Source of the DNA: Strongylocentrotus droebachiensis
Lineage: Eukaryota > Echinodermata > Echinoidea > Camarodonta > Strongylocentrotidae
Length of the DNA stretch: 64,000 bases
Direction of reading: 5' to 3'
Assembly: GCA_035222895.1 (NCBI GenBank)
Contig: JAVYIG010006801.1
Coordinates: forward strand, 7,501 to 71,500
Positions 22,508 through 33,951 of the stretch are shown one piece after another; the stretch's first letter is position 1, and each line of letters starts with the position of its first letter. The notes below the pieces were generated by a model. The model made no database searches and was not told the DNA's origin. It worked only from the letters and a program-made list of their open reading frames with translations. The translations under genes and the position numbers were made by a program.

Positions 22508-22761
22508 TCTTTAACCTATGTTATGTTTCACTCAATTACTGAGCTATTAATGTACAAATGTATTATATTATGGAAATAAAAACCTCGCTTGAGGATAAGA
22601 GAAAAAAAAATAGGTTCTGTTGTAAATGAAACGTTCTAGAATCTTCAAGAAAACAGAGAGAACTGAAATAGATCTGTAATTGCTAACTTGTTCCTTAACT
22701 CCACTTTTGAAAATTGGTCTAACTCTTGCTAATTTCATTTTATCTGGGAATTTACCTGTAC

Positions 22762-23325
22762 TTCTTCTTCAGTTGCAGTACAGGCCACCGTCAGGTGTAT
22801 TGTCGTACTGTTGAGGTGCAGTGCAGATGTGTGTACAATGTCTGATAAAAGGTACAATAACTGGGTGCGAGTAAAAACAACTACCGTTTTTTTTTAGCGG
22901 AGCTGGGTCTTTTGTACCTCTTGCTTGAAGGTGTTAGCAGAGGTACAATTAACGGTGTTCTGAGGGAGGAAGTTCCAGAGTCTTATAGCATCCAGGAAAA
23001 AGCTCCTCTGGTAGACCAGCGTTCGGGCAAAAGGAACTACGATCTTCTTGGAATGCCCTCTTAGCAGGGATGTAGATGGGGTGAGGGAAGTGTGTAGGAT
23101 GTCTATCAGCGAGTTGGTGATGCGAAAGATCATCACCACCTTAGCCTGGGCCCAGCAAGAACAAGCTGGGATCGTTTCTTGCGGAAGCCATGCTGTGTAT
23201 CAGACAAGATATTGTGGTCATCAAGGTTGGTCATGATGCTGCTGAGGACGATGTGCTACAGTACTTTACAGGTCACTGACGTCAGAGAGATAGGCCTGTA
23301 GTTATCTGGCTTGCTACGTGGGGTA
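22762..23325 (-). pseudogene. Internally deleted LINE fragment
   Basis: On the minus strand, KPDNYRPISLTSVTCKVL and LSDTQHGFRKKRS (about 23300-23160) are followed directly by a C-terminal part, RSFFLDAIRLWNFLPQ (about 23000). The palm with the catalytic aspartates is missing. It interrupts the older LINE between its ICKPL and TGKFPDKM positions. The family is a CR1-group reverse transcriptase distinct from its host. Confidence 0.65.
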
Positions 23326-24176
23326 GTGGTTTACATATTAGGTCAATAATAGCCTTAATAATTTTAGGGGAGCATTTGTCTAGACCAAAGGCCTTATTGT
23401 TCTTGAAAGCTTTAACAATATTACATATTTCATATTTCGTGACAGGTGACAAAAACATTGAGTTTCGGTTTGGTTGGGGGCACATATTGTCTAAAGTTAA
23501 TATGGCTTTGAGGCACGAGACTATTATAAACTAGCACCGATGTTTACACAAAAATTGTATAAAGCATTAGCAATCTTCCGAGACTCTGTCGAAAGTTCAC
23601 CATTACATTCCAATGTACTATAACTTTTTTTTGCTGTTTTTTGTTGTTTAAAACCGAGTTTATTAATCGCCATGTACCATAAACATTAGGTTTACATTTG
23701 TTAAATTTTCTTTATAATAGTCGATTTTCATCTGTTTTTTTAATGAATTTACCCTGTTACGCAATTCTTTATATATTTTTTTTTCTTCCAGATGGGTTGT
23801 GTATATATGTTTAATACAGAATATTTTTATATTGAATAGCCCTAAGTAAATCAACAGTCACCCATGGTTTTAATTTTCTTTTACTTCTTCAGGTGTTTCA
23901 AAAGGAAAATTCTTATCCTATAATCTTCGGAACTTTGGCAAAAAATCATCATAGGCTTGACTTGCGTCTTGTATCAGCATTGTATCATTCCAGCATGTAC
24001 TCTCAGTTTCATCTTTAACAAAATGTATATTGTTTTATGACAACACCCTATGTGGAGTGTTGTCCGGCAAAGTATTCTCTTTAGTAGATTTATTAGAAGT
24101 TATTTGAAATATAGGTAGGTGATCCGAAATATCGGAGTACATCAACTCGCCTGTAGTAGGTAAATGGAATTTGTTA
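23326..24176 (-). pseudogene. Old LINE: endonuclease end and early reverse transcriptase
   Basis: Minus-strand reading gives SDISDHLPIF near 24110-24140, then a lysine-rich linker (23663-23854), then NNKAFGLDKCSPKIIKAI (about 23390). The 5' side stops at the GTAAT target duplication of the BEL/Pao element (24177-24181), beyond which the endonuclease continues at 33601. Confidence 0.72.
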
Positions 24177-24766
24177 GTAATTGTTTCGTTGAAGAAAATG
24201 ATTTTCATTATGTTTTTTGATTTGCAGATACCATTACGTAATTCAGTTGTCGACGTGTACGTATGTGCTTATTAATGTAAAAACCGGCAGAGCACTATTG
24301 GGTTTCACAGAGGCGACATCTTGTGATGTTCGCTTACTAATTTTTCGTGCAAGAATGCCTCAGTTTAGAATGAGACAATCAGTATTTCAACAGTATATCC
24401 TGCCAAGAAGTGAGTACAGCTTGGTGTGAATGTGGTTTCAGAATGATTTATGCAGACATGAAAATTATGGATGTTTTCTTATTTGTTCTAAAGGAAATGG
24501 AGTTTCGCTCAGTGAGAGTGTACACATGTAAAGTTGATAGTCTTGTGTGCAGACCATGTGATATAAAGTATATATTTGACATGTATTTGACACATTGCTA
24601 AGAATAAACAGTATATAAATATTAAAGGGCATTATTTACAGGGTTAATGGTAGCACTTGGGTATTTACAATTTACAAGAAAAAAGCTGATTTGGTGGTTT
24701 ATTTATGGTCGTATTGATAGACTTTCAATTAATGGTCTGAATTAAGACTAGCTGTTGGTATTGCAC

Positions 24767-26136
24767 ATAAGGAGAGGTGCTGTCTTTAATTAAGATAGCT
24801 GCTGGTCAGCTCTTAAATGTTAAACAAATGCAAGCGAGTTACTTAAAGGAACTAAGTTGGCATTCCGCACCCCCGAATGCACAGGGATTAAGGGGACATG
24901 GGGATGAGTTATCGCTCTACTTAAACTCTAAAAAAAAAAGTGAAACGATTCATTTATTATGTATTCAGGAAAGGTTCCGCGATCACGATAAAACACAAAT
25001 CCCTAATTACAAATGTTTTGCTAAAAGTAGGAAAGCAAGGCGCGGTGGAGGATGTGCCATATATGTACACAACAGTTTAAATTATGATTACCCAATCATA
25101 GAAGCTGACATCGAAATGCAACAGATTAATTTATATTTTGACAACACATCCATAACCGTGCTAAATTACTATAATCCATGTGAAGACATAATTATGAATA
25201 AACTAGATTTCTTAATAAAGCAAATAAAGAACAAACGTAGAATGTTAATATTGGGAGACCCTTACTCTCATAATGTTCAATGGGGTAGTGATTGAGGAAT
25301 ATTTACTGAAACACGATGTAATCTTCCTAAATGATGGCTCTGGAACTCGCCTAAACCCAACTACTGGCGAAACCTCTTGTTTAGATCTTTAGCAACTCCC
25401 GCTTTAGCCAGCTCCATAAGCTGGAAAGTGCTATCAAACAAATTCGGAAGTGACCATTTTCAAATATATATTGAAATCGACAAAAAAAACTCCTAAATCA
25501 GATTATACGAAAGATGACCTAACTCTAAAACGGTCATTCAAGAAGATAGATTGGCACAAATTCAATAAACTTTGCGATCAACGAATGGACACTGACTCGC
25601 TGCTAGACGCAGATGTCAAAACCTTTTACGGAAACTTCATGGAATCTCTAAAATATATTTGTAATGAATTACACACTGTACCCACAAGAAATAACAACAA
25701 GAATGATAGATTCAACCCTGTCCTCGAAAATTTAAAATTTTGCACCCCCCCCCCCCCCCCTTCTGCGCCAAAAAGGAAAAAAAATCACGTTTTTTTCCCT
25801 GGCGCAGAAGGGGGGGGGGGGGGTAGTGAGCACATTTGTTGTGTGTGGTCCTCGAACATTTAAAAAATTGCACCCCCCCCCCCCCCCCGCCACTGCTTGA
25901 CACAATGTACCGTGTCCGACATGATCCTTGGGCGTCCTTTATAGCCGATAGGCCTTTTGCTCGCCAGCCACTGAATTCTTCAACATAAACAGTTTAACTT
26001 TTAAAAATCCAATTTATCCAAATCTATATATTAAAACAATAAACGAAATTAAGGGGAAAACAAATCCTAAGAGAAGAGGCGTAAATATTCACTTCTGAAT
26101 GACAAACGACTATAAACCCAAACAACAACAACAACA
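24767..26136 (+). pseudogene. LINE fragment with endonuclease, different family
   Basis: Segments near 24870-25300 read NAQGLRGHGDEL, LLCIQERF, RRGGGCAIYV and LILGDPYSHNVQWGS; GSDHFPIYIEI follows near 25440 in another frame. WGS in this position suggests the I/Nimb-like endonuclease group. The reverse transcriptase is lost. The 3' end is a run of AAC units before the LTR resumes. A C-tract hairpin lies at 25743-25888. The LTR reads TTGCACA/CGGAGG across the site in the other LTR. Confidence 0.65.
25720..25890. repeat. Poly-C/poly-G hairpin with direct repeats
   Basis: CCCCCTTCTGCGCCA faces TGGCGCAGAAGGGGG across a short A/T-rich loop, with G or C runs of about 15 bases. TCCTCGAA...TTTTGCACCCC is repeated in direct orientation at 25720 and 25848. 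It is likely a tiny fold-back element or a replication-slippage product. Confidence 0.7.
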
Positions 26137-26256
26137 CGGAGGTTAGGGGGAGGGGTTAGGGTTAGGTTGTTGGCTCTTCAACTGCACAAAGTCTTACAAA
26201 AGGGAATTGTATGATATATGTTGTATTTTGGTATAGCTTTGTTATGAGTATGACAA

Positions 26257-27977
26257 TGTCGGAAGTTGGAAATTTGTGAAAGTCTTTATTTTATGATGTT
26301 TAAGTTTAAGGCAAATTTATATTCTGCTTTCAATTAAGTGTTAAGGATCGAGGTTAGATCCGATGTTTTTTCACTTGGAACATTCCTTTTCGATAGTATA
26401 ATGTGACCTGCATAGCTGAGTCGGGTGTTTATTTCAGTGATACGCTAGAGTGCGTAATGACATTCCTTTTTATTGTATGCATGAATTAGTCCGTATGTTA
26501 ACGTACGTACGTACGCGGCATGGGTGAGTAGCTCTATCTTGGGTGTGGTTAGCTCAGACACCAATTGAGCATCCACGTGCACGGACGTGTTTTAGGTCGG
26601 GCAAGACTCTGGTTTTGGAGATCCTTCGGGTATGTGAATTTATACTTGTAGATGCAATTTAATCTTAATTGAGATATTAAGAAGTTACTTAGGATTCCGA
26701 ACAGAGTTTGTATAGTATTTTGCATTCGGTTGATTAGAGTGCATGGATGACTTTTTGCCACAATTTCTATGTCATGTGTAAACGTTTATGAAACGTCTTT
26801 CGTTGTAATGAGTTCAAAGCTATCAGTGAAATTGCAAATGATATTTGTTGAGATTGAGGATAGACAGTGAAATCACTGTTGTATTTGCTTTGTTAATTAT
26901 TTCATGTTTAATAATAACAAGTGCAGAAACTTGCTTGTTTTTAGTAGTTGAAAAGAATTATCAACTCAGTTAGTTTTTGTAGTTATGAACGTAGAGGGCA
27001 GCATTTTGTATACAAAGATGGCGGCGCCCATGAATCGTAGATACCGACTTATGGTATGAGAGTGTGTTTTTGTAATATAACCATAGATATTGAATCTTGA
27101 TATAGTTTTTCCGTGGATAACATGCTACATTGTATATATGTAATACTTAGTGTATTTTCAATGTAGGTTTCTATGGTTACGGGTGTATTGACTTTTCATT
27201 TACAGCTGGGAGATATGGGACTACAGCTGGTCCAGGCCTACATGTAGGTGATGTCTGCATTCTGCTCGTAGCAGTGGCGGGGAGAGAGTGACTGTGGAGT
27301 TTGCAGTCTGGTTGTCGCAGCTTGTTGCTTGACATTTGTTTGACCTTGGGTAGGCATCTTTTGATATTGGTTTAATATGTATAATCAAACAGTGATACTT
27401 TTGATGTTTATAATGCAGTATAGTATAGTAATATTAATGAGCTTTCTGATTAATGCTTTACCATGTTTTGTAAATGCTTTCAAATAATATTATAAAGGAT
27501 GATTTATCGAGGGAATGAATTGATTCTTTATCAGAGGGTTTGATAAGATAATTCACTTTATGGAGTTAAGTGTAAATTTATTGTCTTATATCTGCTTGAT
27601 GATTAAGATGCTTTGATGATTAAGATGTTTTGATGATTAAGATGCTTTGAATATTAAGATAGACAATATTTGAATATGAGGAATCTCTAAGTAAAGTACG
27701 AGACACATATATATTGTTTGTAACAATATATGATTATTCGAGGACTAGAAGTCTGTTTGGTTTGTATACATATGCATATTGAATATGTATGTGAGAGATG
27801 ACATTGAATTATTTGAATCTGTAATGTGGTACAAGTGATTTATTACTGGCTTTTTCTGTATCTTTACAGGGTTTTTTGTTTACGACACAGAATAAACTTC
27901 AATGCCCTTATATCTGCTGTCCTGTCTCATCAATGATACTACCGGTCCCTAGCAAGGTCCAACTCCCACCCACGACA
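26257..27977 (+). mobile_element. Solo LTR
   Basis: Starts TGTCGGAAG and ends CCCACGACA (TGTCG/CGACA inverted tips), flanked by the 4-bp duplication ACAA (26253-26256 and 27978-27981). The other BEL LTR has a single ACAAT here, giving the empty site. An AATAAA at 27891 followed by a GT/CT-rich stretch resembles an LTR polyadenylation region. At 1721 bp with no coding content it fits a solo LTR, possibly Gypsy-type. Confidence 0.75.
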
Positions 27978-28214
27978 ACAATCTATGAAGTCATTTAAAG
28001 GGATTTCTGTATTGGTTTTAATATGAATATTCGTGACTTAAAAAGTGTGTCACACTTGTTATGAAGGTCAAGTGTAATTATTTGACATTGTGTTGTCATT
28101 CATGAAACGTGAATGTTAAAGAGGGATATTTGTAGAAATATTATGAAAGATATAAGATGCCATTTTGGTCATTTAGTGGTTATATCTATATTTAAATTAG
28201 TGCTTAATTATTCA

Positions 28215-29138
28215 TGAGAAAAGGATAATCAGGCAGATGTACATTTTCTGTTTAATATAGAGGTTACATTTATACTTGAAACTGATATGAATGAGTCAAG
28301 TTGACTTATGTATTTATGAATTCTCCAATATGTTCTTTCAGATTGAATAAAATTAGACTACGGTCTTATCCGATTCAAAGCGGGATATTCTGGGTGAGTT
28401 CGTCTTTCTTATGAGCAGTCCCACAATTCAATTTCCCACTGCTAACCTGGGATTCGATAGGAAAGATGACTGATGAAAGTAACCTGAAGTTCAAGCGAAG
28501 GGGTGCCAAGTCCAGATTCACGAGATTCGGCAAGGCTACAGAGCTACTGATATCTGAGGGCCTAGGCAGGGCGGAGGCACATCAATCCTTCGAGAGGTAT
28601 GGGCAGGCATACCAAGAAGTGGAAGATGCTCATGACAAGTTTACTATGTCCATCCAAGACGAAGTAGAGTATGATAGAGAAAAGGATAATCAGGCAGATG
28701 TACATTTTCTGTTTAATATAGAGGTTACATTTATACTTGAAACTGATATGAATGAGTCAAGTTGACTCATGTATTTATGAATTCTTCAATTTGTTCTTTC
28801 AGATTGAATAAAATTAGACTACGGTCTTATCCGATTCAAAGCGGGATATTCTGGGTGAGTTCGTCTTTCTTATGAGCAGTCCAACAATTCAATTTCCCAC
28901 TGCTAACCTGGGATTCGATAGGAAAGATGACTGATGAAAGTAACCTAAAGTTCAAGCGAAGTGGTGCCAAGTCCAGATTCACGAGATTCGGCAAGGCTAC
29001 AGAGCTACTGATATCTGAGGGCCTAGGCAGGGCGGAGGCACATCAATCCTTCGAGAGGTATGGGCAGGCAAACCAAGAAGTGGAAGATGCTCATGACAAG
29101 TTTACTATGTCCATCCAAGACGAAGTAGAGTATGATAG
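28215..29138 (+). repeat. 462-bp tandem duplication across LTR end and gag start
   Basis: GAGAAAAGGATAATCAGGCAG starts at 28215 and again at 28677. Each unit contains the LTR end, the leader and the first 70 or so gag codons. The first gag start is therefore cut off after DEVEYDRE and runs into LTR sequence. Confidence 0.8.
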
Positions 29139-29463
29139 AGAAGACATCTGGATGGAAGATGTTCAGAATGATTTCCTGAAGTTACAGTTCAAGATCATTG
29201 ACTACATCAAGGCTGATGAAAGTGCATCGTCAGGTCCTACAGGAGAAGACACCACGGTCAGTGTTCTTCCTGGTCATCAAGAGACTGAGGTTACCAGTCC
29301 TATGCCTGCTGACATGAGACCAGAAGGATTTTCACAGAAAAGCATGAGCCACTTCAAGATCTCAAGCCAGGTGGATCTTACAGACTTCTGGAGTTCGGAG
29401 ACGATGGACGTAGGGCCAACATCCTGCCAGTGTAAGCAAAGCGGTCTGAGTAGACAGGAATAG
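28927..29463 (+). pseudogene. BEL/Pao gag N-terminal fragment
   Basis: 178 codons from MTDESNLKFKRSGAKSRFTR, with a partial duplicate at 28466-28765. The basic N-terminus followed by a helical, acidic region resembles the start of BEL/Pao polyproteins. The cysteine-histidine zinc region expected later in gag is not visible, and the frame ends in a stop at 29461. The stretch after residue 110, rich in Ser/Thr/Pro, may be linker. Function of an intact protein would be capsid formation; this copy cannot do that. Confidence 0.6.
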
Positions 29464-29489
29464 ATTGAGGAGCAATTGATCAGAAGATC

Positions 29490-31597
29490 ATGCAAGAAGG
29501 TGGGAAACAATGGCAAGTTTCCTATCCTAGGAAGAAAGACCTCAATCTTCTACCGGATAACAGGATACAGGATGAGAAGATCTTGGTGACTACGGAAAAG
29601 AGACTGGTCAGAAATGAAATGTATGCATCTGCATACGAACAGCAGATGACAAAAATGGAAGAGCTGCAGTTTTCCAGAAAGCTGACAGAGGATGACATCT
29701 GTGAGTCAGTAACAGACCTATCTACAGCCCAGAGACTCACAGATGAGATTGACAAGGTGCTATCTGAAGGAGGATTTAAAACCAAAGGATGGTTGTCTAA
29801 CAGATCGCTGACAGATAGTGTACAGAAGGAAGGAGAGATGAGGCTCTTTGAGGCGCTTGCTAAGAAGAAGGTCCTGGGAGCTGTATGGGACAACAGCAAG
29901 AGAAAGATCTTGAGCCAGATAGCTAAAGTATTTGACCCACTCGGCTTTGCAGCAGTCTTCAAGATTGGGATGCAGAGCCTTTGGGAAAAGGGCTATGACT
30001 GGGATGAGATGCTGCCAGAAGCAGACCAGAAGTGGTGGATAGCCTTTTTCAAGGAGGTGAAGCAGTTGGATGAGGTTATGTTTGAAAGAAGCCTCACACC
30101 ATCAACAACGGTTATCAATCATCCAATGCTGTGTATTTTTGCAGATGCATCCCGGAATGCTTTCGGATCATGCGTCTATCTGAGGTGGCAGCTTGAGAAC
30201 GGTAATTATGATGTCAGATTTGTAATGGCCTAGTCCAGAGTGGCCCCATTGAAGAAGATGACTATACCCAGATTGGAAATGCAAGCAGCGGTTATGGCTA
30301 CACGACTTTTCACCACTGTCATGAAGGAACTGAGACTGCAAGTTGAACAGGTGGTGTTCATGACAAATAGCCAGATTGTTCTATCGTGGGTACGGAGTCA
30401 GAGAAAACGCTTTAAGACGTTTGTGGCAGTGAGGATTGCAGAGGCTCAAAGTCAGTCTGATCCTGCCGAGATTATGTTCCTGCAGGGTGATCAGAACCCT
30501 GCCGATGATGTGTCAAGAGGTCTGCCAGCAGCAAAGTTAGGTCACAGATGGCAGCAAGGCTCAGAGTTCCTGTACTCTCCAGAAAGTGAGGGGCCTGAAG
30601 ATCAGAGAGCAGGCCTGGAGAGTGAATCCGTGATGGAAGAGGAGAAAAGGAAAGTTTATCTTCTCTCCATGCCAATTAATCAAGAAGTCATTAAGACTGA
30701 GAACTTCTCAAGCTGGAGGAAGCTTATCAGAGTAGCTGCTTATGTGTTGCAATTCGTGCACAAGCTCAGAAAGGCACGAACAGATGAAGAGAGGGAGAGA
30801 TGACACCAGCCAATCTCTGACACCTGAGGAGTTGAGAGAGTCAGAAAGAATGCTGATCAGAGGAGCTCAAACTTCCTCTAGAGCTCGTCTTAAAAAGGGT
30901 GAATTCAAGATGCTAAGTCCCTACACAGATGCAGAGGGAATAATCCGAGTTGGTGGTAGGACAGACAAAGCTTTGATCTCGTTTGATATGAGACACCCTG
31001 TACTCTTGCCACGTGATGACTACATATCGTGTCTCATAACACGTGAGATGCATCAGGATAGACGCGGCGGAGTTGCAGCCACAACTTGGAAAGTGAGGAA
31101 GCAGTATTGGATCTTGCATGGACACAGACTTGTTAGAAGTAGCCGACCTGGTTAATCAATGTCCTATTGGTAGGATTCCTAACGACTCTGATGACGGGAG
31201 CTACTTGTGTCCAAACGACATGCTACTAGGGAGAGCTTCGCGTCAAGTACCGCAAGGTCCATTCAGAAGTTCGGGAAATCCAAGACATCGAGTTGAATAT
31301 GTTCAAGAAATTGTCGACTCCTTTTGGAAACGTTGGACGAGAGATGTTCTACCTCTACAGGTGCCAAGGAGAAGGTGGAATGCAGATCGTCGAAATGTTC
31401 GAGTCGATGACGTCGTAATGTTAGCAGATGCTAATGCAGTCCGCGGAAAGTGGCTTCTAGGTCGGGTAATACATGTGTACCCTGGTCCAGATGGGAGGGT
31501 TTAAAATGTTAAAGTGAAAACCGCTTCGGGAGAGTACCGTCGCCCGATCGACAGAATCGCTATTATATACCCTGCTGAAGGATTTGAAGACGAGTGA
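29490..31597 (+). pseudogene. BEL/Pao pol fragments: Pao peptidase/RNase H region and integrase end
   Basis: The segment 29490-30233 has the end of the reverse transcriptase (DLSTAQRLTDEIDKVL), then KRKILSQIAKVFDPLGFAA, the start of the Pao-specific region. The segment 30240-30803 has APLKKMTIPRLEMQAAV, an RNase H-like MTNSQIVLSWV and GDQNPADDVSRG. Later frames hold RGGVAATTWKVRKQYWIL (integrase zinc region) and RRWNADRRNVRVDDVV with GKWLLGRVIHVYPGPDG, the C-terminal domain typical of BEL/Pao. A stop at 30231-30233, frame changes near 30770 and 31120, and loss of the reverse-transcriptase and integrase catalytic cores show it is dead. Confidence 0.82.
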
Positions 31598-31788
31598 ATT
31601 GCTTTTTTCTCATTACAGAGGATAGCGGAAATTGATAGAAATGCATTTTGCATTCCAGTGAAGAGTGCATATTACAGTTTTATTTATGGCACACAGTTAA
31701 AAGCATAATTGATGGAAATTTCTTTTGAAATGAAGGTTATTTTTGATATGATAGATGCATATATAGCAATTTTACACAGTTTCAGCAG

Positions 31789-31975
31789 CTCTACTCGCGA
31801 CCTACTCTACTCGCGACCAGCTATACTCGCGACCAACTCAGCTCGCGATCAGATGTATTCGTGACCAGTTTTACTCACGATCGGTTCTACTCGTGATCAA
31901 CTTTATTCGCAACCATTTTAGCCGCGATAGGTTTTTCTTCTCGCAATCGGTTTTTTTTCTCAACCAGAGTTGTTG
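31789..31975 (+). repeat. 17-bp minisatellite (CTACTCGCGACCAGCTT type)
   Basis: About ten to eleven degenerate copies of a 16-17-bp unit, sharpest at the low-coordinate end and decaying towards 31975. It lies between pol and the 3' LTR of the BEL/Pao element. No function is evident. Confidence 0.85.
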
Positions 31976-32216
31976 TTTGTGAAGAATTACAAGATGTTTT
32001 TTGTAAATCGCGAGCAAGATATGACTGAATTTGACTTGAAAACAGTTTACGAGTGAATTTTTTGCAACAATGACATTTGTTGTCAATGTTTTTTTCAGAT
32101 TGTTGATACAAAAGTTTATACATGTGATTGATATTAACTTCTGGCATTTTGATAGAGATGTTGATATATTGGTTTATGTATTGAGGCAAGGCCTCATTGG
32201 CGGCGGGGGGAGGATT

Positions 32217-33595
32217 TGATTTTCATTATGTTTTTTTGATTTGCAGATACCATTACGTAATTCAGTTGTTGACGTGTGCGTATGTGCTAATTAATGTAAA
32301 AACCGGCAGAGCACTATTGGGTGTCACAGAGGCGGCATCTTGCGATGTTCGCTTACTAATTTTTCGTGCAAGAATGCCTCATTTTAGAATGAGACAATCA
32401 GTATTTCAACAGTATATCCTGCCAAAGAGTGAGTACAACTTGGTGTGAATGTGGTTTTAGAATGATTTATGCAGACACGAAAAATATGGATGTTTTGACA
32501 AGGATTTTCGCTCAGTGAGAGTGTACATGTGTAAAGTTGATAGTCTTGTGTGCACACCATTTTATATAAAGTATATACTTGACATGTATTTGACACATTG
32601 CTAAGAATAAGCAGTATATAAATATTAAAGGGCATTATTTTCAGGGTTAATTGTAGCACTTGGGTAATAAGACTAGCTATTGGTATTGCACACGGAGGTT
32701 GTTGTTGGCTCTTCAACTGCACAAAGTCTTACAAAAGGGAATTTTATGATATCTGTTGTATTCTGGTATAGCTTTGTTATGAGTATGACAATCCATGAAG
32801 TCATTTAAAGGGATTTCTGTATGGGTTTTAATATGAATATTCGTGACTTGAAAAGTGTGTCGCATTTGTTATGAAGGTCAAGTGTAATTATTTGACCTTG
32901 TGTTGTCACTCATAAAACGTGAATGTTAAAGAGGGATATTTGTAAAAAAATATTATGAAAGATATAAGATGCCATTTTGGTCATTTAGTAGTTATATCTA
33001 TATTTAAATTAGTGCTTAAAGATAAACTTGAGTTCTGGTAAAAAAAAAGAAAATAAATTCTCACAGAATCTAACGAAACTTACACTGAATGTTCAAGATT
33101 ACAAATAAATGTCATGTGCCAAACAATTTTGGAAGAAAATGTATACTGATAAGAAAATCAGGGTAAAACTAGCCCCGACACCATGTGTGTTGTCCCATAT
33201 ACATCTTTCTGTGTAAGTGATTGTTACTTTACCAAGACTCTGCCAAATTTATGATGATTTTGATGACTCCAGAACCTTGCATTACACACCATTACTTACA
33301 TGCTATATGATCAAATTTTCTGATCCATTCCAAACCTTTTCTTTCACAATGCAATCGCATTACAAGAACTCAAGTTTATCTTTAATTATTAATGAGAAAA
33401 GGATAATCAGGCAGATTTACATTTTCTGTTATAGAGGTTACATTTATACTTGAACTGATATGAATGAGTCAAGTTGACTTATGTATTTATGAATTCTTCA
33501 ATTTGTTCTTTCAGATTGAATAAAATAAGACTACGGTCTTATCCGATTCCAAGCGGGATATTCTGGCTGAGTTCGTCTTACTTATGAGCAGTCCA
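32217..33595 (+). repeat. 3' LTR of BEL/Pao element
   Basis: Starts after a purine tract and ends AGTCCA before the GTAAT duplication. It is interrupted by a 362-bp MITE at 33020-33381. It preserves empty sites for both insertions found in the 5' LTR. Confidence 0.8.
33020..33381. mobile_element. 362-bp MITE, TTAA duplication
   Basis: Perfect 17-bp inverted ends AGATAAACTTGAGTTCT, flanked by TTAA at 33016-33019 and 33382-33385. The 5' LTR has a single TTAA at the matching position. No coding content. Confidence 0.9.
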
Positions 33596-33600
33596 GTAAT

Positions 33601-33909
33601 TATATTATCTAAAATAGTGGCAGTAGATTCAGTTATTTTTGTTGGCCTTTGAATTAATGGAAGTTATTAACTAAACTATTTACCAATTTTGAGATTGGTT
33701 ATTTGAGGAATGTTTTTAAATATCTATATTGAAATCACCCATTAAATATATGGCTTTATTTTACATCTTTGGAGTGGGGAGAAGGTCATCGAGTGCCTCA
33801 ATAAATGGACTAGTGTCTATGGATGGTGCCTTATACAACACACCTATAACAATATTTTTTACAGAAGTATGCTTAATTTCTACAATCAGGGAATCACATA
33901 AATGTTCAT
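33601..33909 (-). pseudogene. Old LINE: middle of endonuclease
   Basis: Minus-strand reading includes NEHLCDSLIVEI, a YRPP-like position reading YKAPS, MGDFNIDI and TATILDNI. It lies between the TTAA element on one side and the BEL/Pao target site on the other. Confidence 0.75.
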
Positions 33910-33951
33910 TTAAAGTAGCTGAGCGAAGGTTTCAAAAGGATTTTAACCTTA

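Larger units (their letters stand above)
17153..22609 (+). mobile_element. Tx1/L1-like LINE, apparently full length
   Basis: A perfect 11-bp target duplication, ATAGGTTCTGT, lies at 17142-17152 and 22610-22620. Between them are a 5' region of about 220 bp, ORF1 with two zinc knuckles, ORF2 with endonuclease and reverse transcriptase, an AATAAA signal at 22575 and a short A tail. The 5457-bp length, two-ORF order, NVYAP and GGDWNC endonuclease motifs, and LLNNDYKIAARVLSKRL reverse-transcriptase motif fit the Tx1/L1 group. The duplication shows no decay, so insertion is among the more recent events in the nest. Confidence 0.88.
24182..28423 (+). repeat. 5' LTR of BEL/Pao element, with two insertions
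   Basis: The parts 24199-24766, 26137-26252 and 27982-28423 match 32217-33595 in order. The gaps are a LINE fragment (24767-26136) and a solo LTR (26257-27977). The 3' LTR retains the uninterrupted junctions for both. Confidence 0.78.
24182..33595 (+). mobile_element. BEL/Pao LTR retrotransposon, decayed
   Basis: The element starts TGTTTCG and ends AGTCCA, flanked by the 5-bp duplication GTAAT (24177-24181 and 33596-33600). The empty site is recoverable because the interrupted LINE endonuclease reads through it. The LTRs are about 24182-28423 and 32217-33595; the first is inflated by a LINE fragment and a solo LTR, the second by a MITE. Between them are gag and pol pieces with BEL/Pao character, a 17-bp minisatellite and a purine tract (32201-32215) just before the 3' LTR. 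AATAAA signals lie at 28346 and 33519. Confidence 0.82.

Noticed and set aside
29277-29962. Long minus-strand frames opposite the BEL/Pao pol and gag region
   Set aside because: Shadows of the plus-strand coding sequence.
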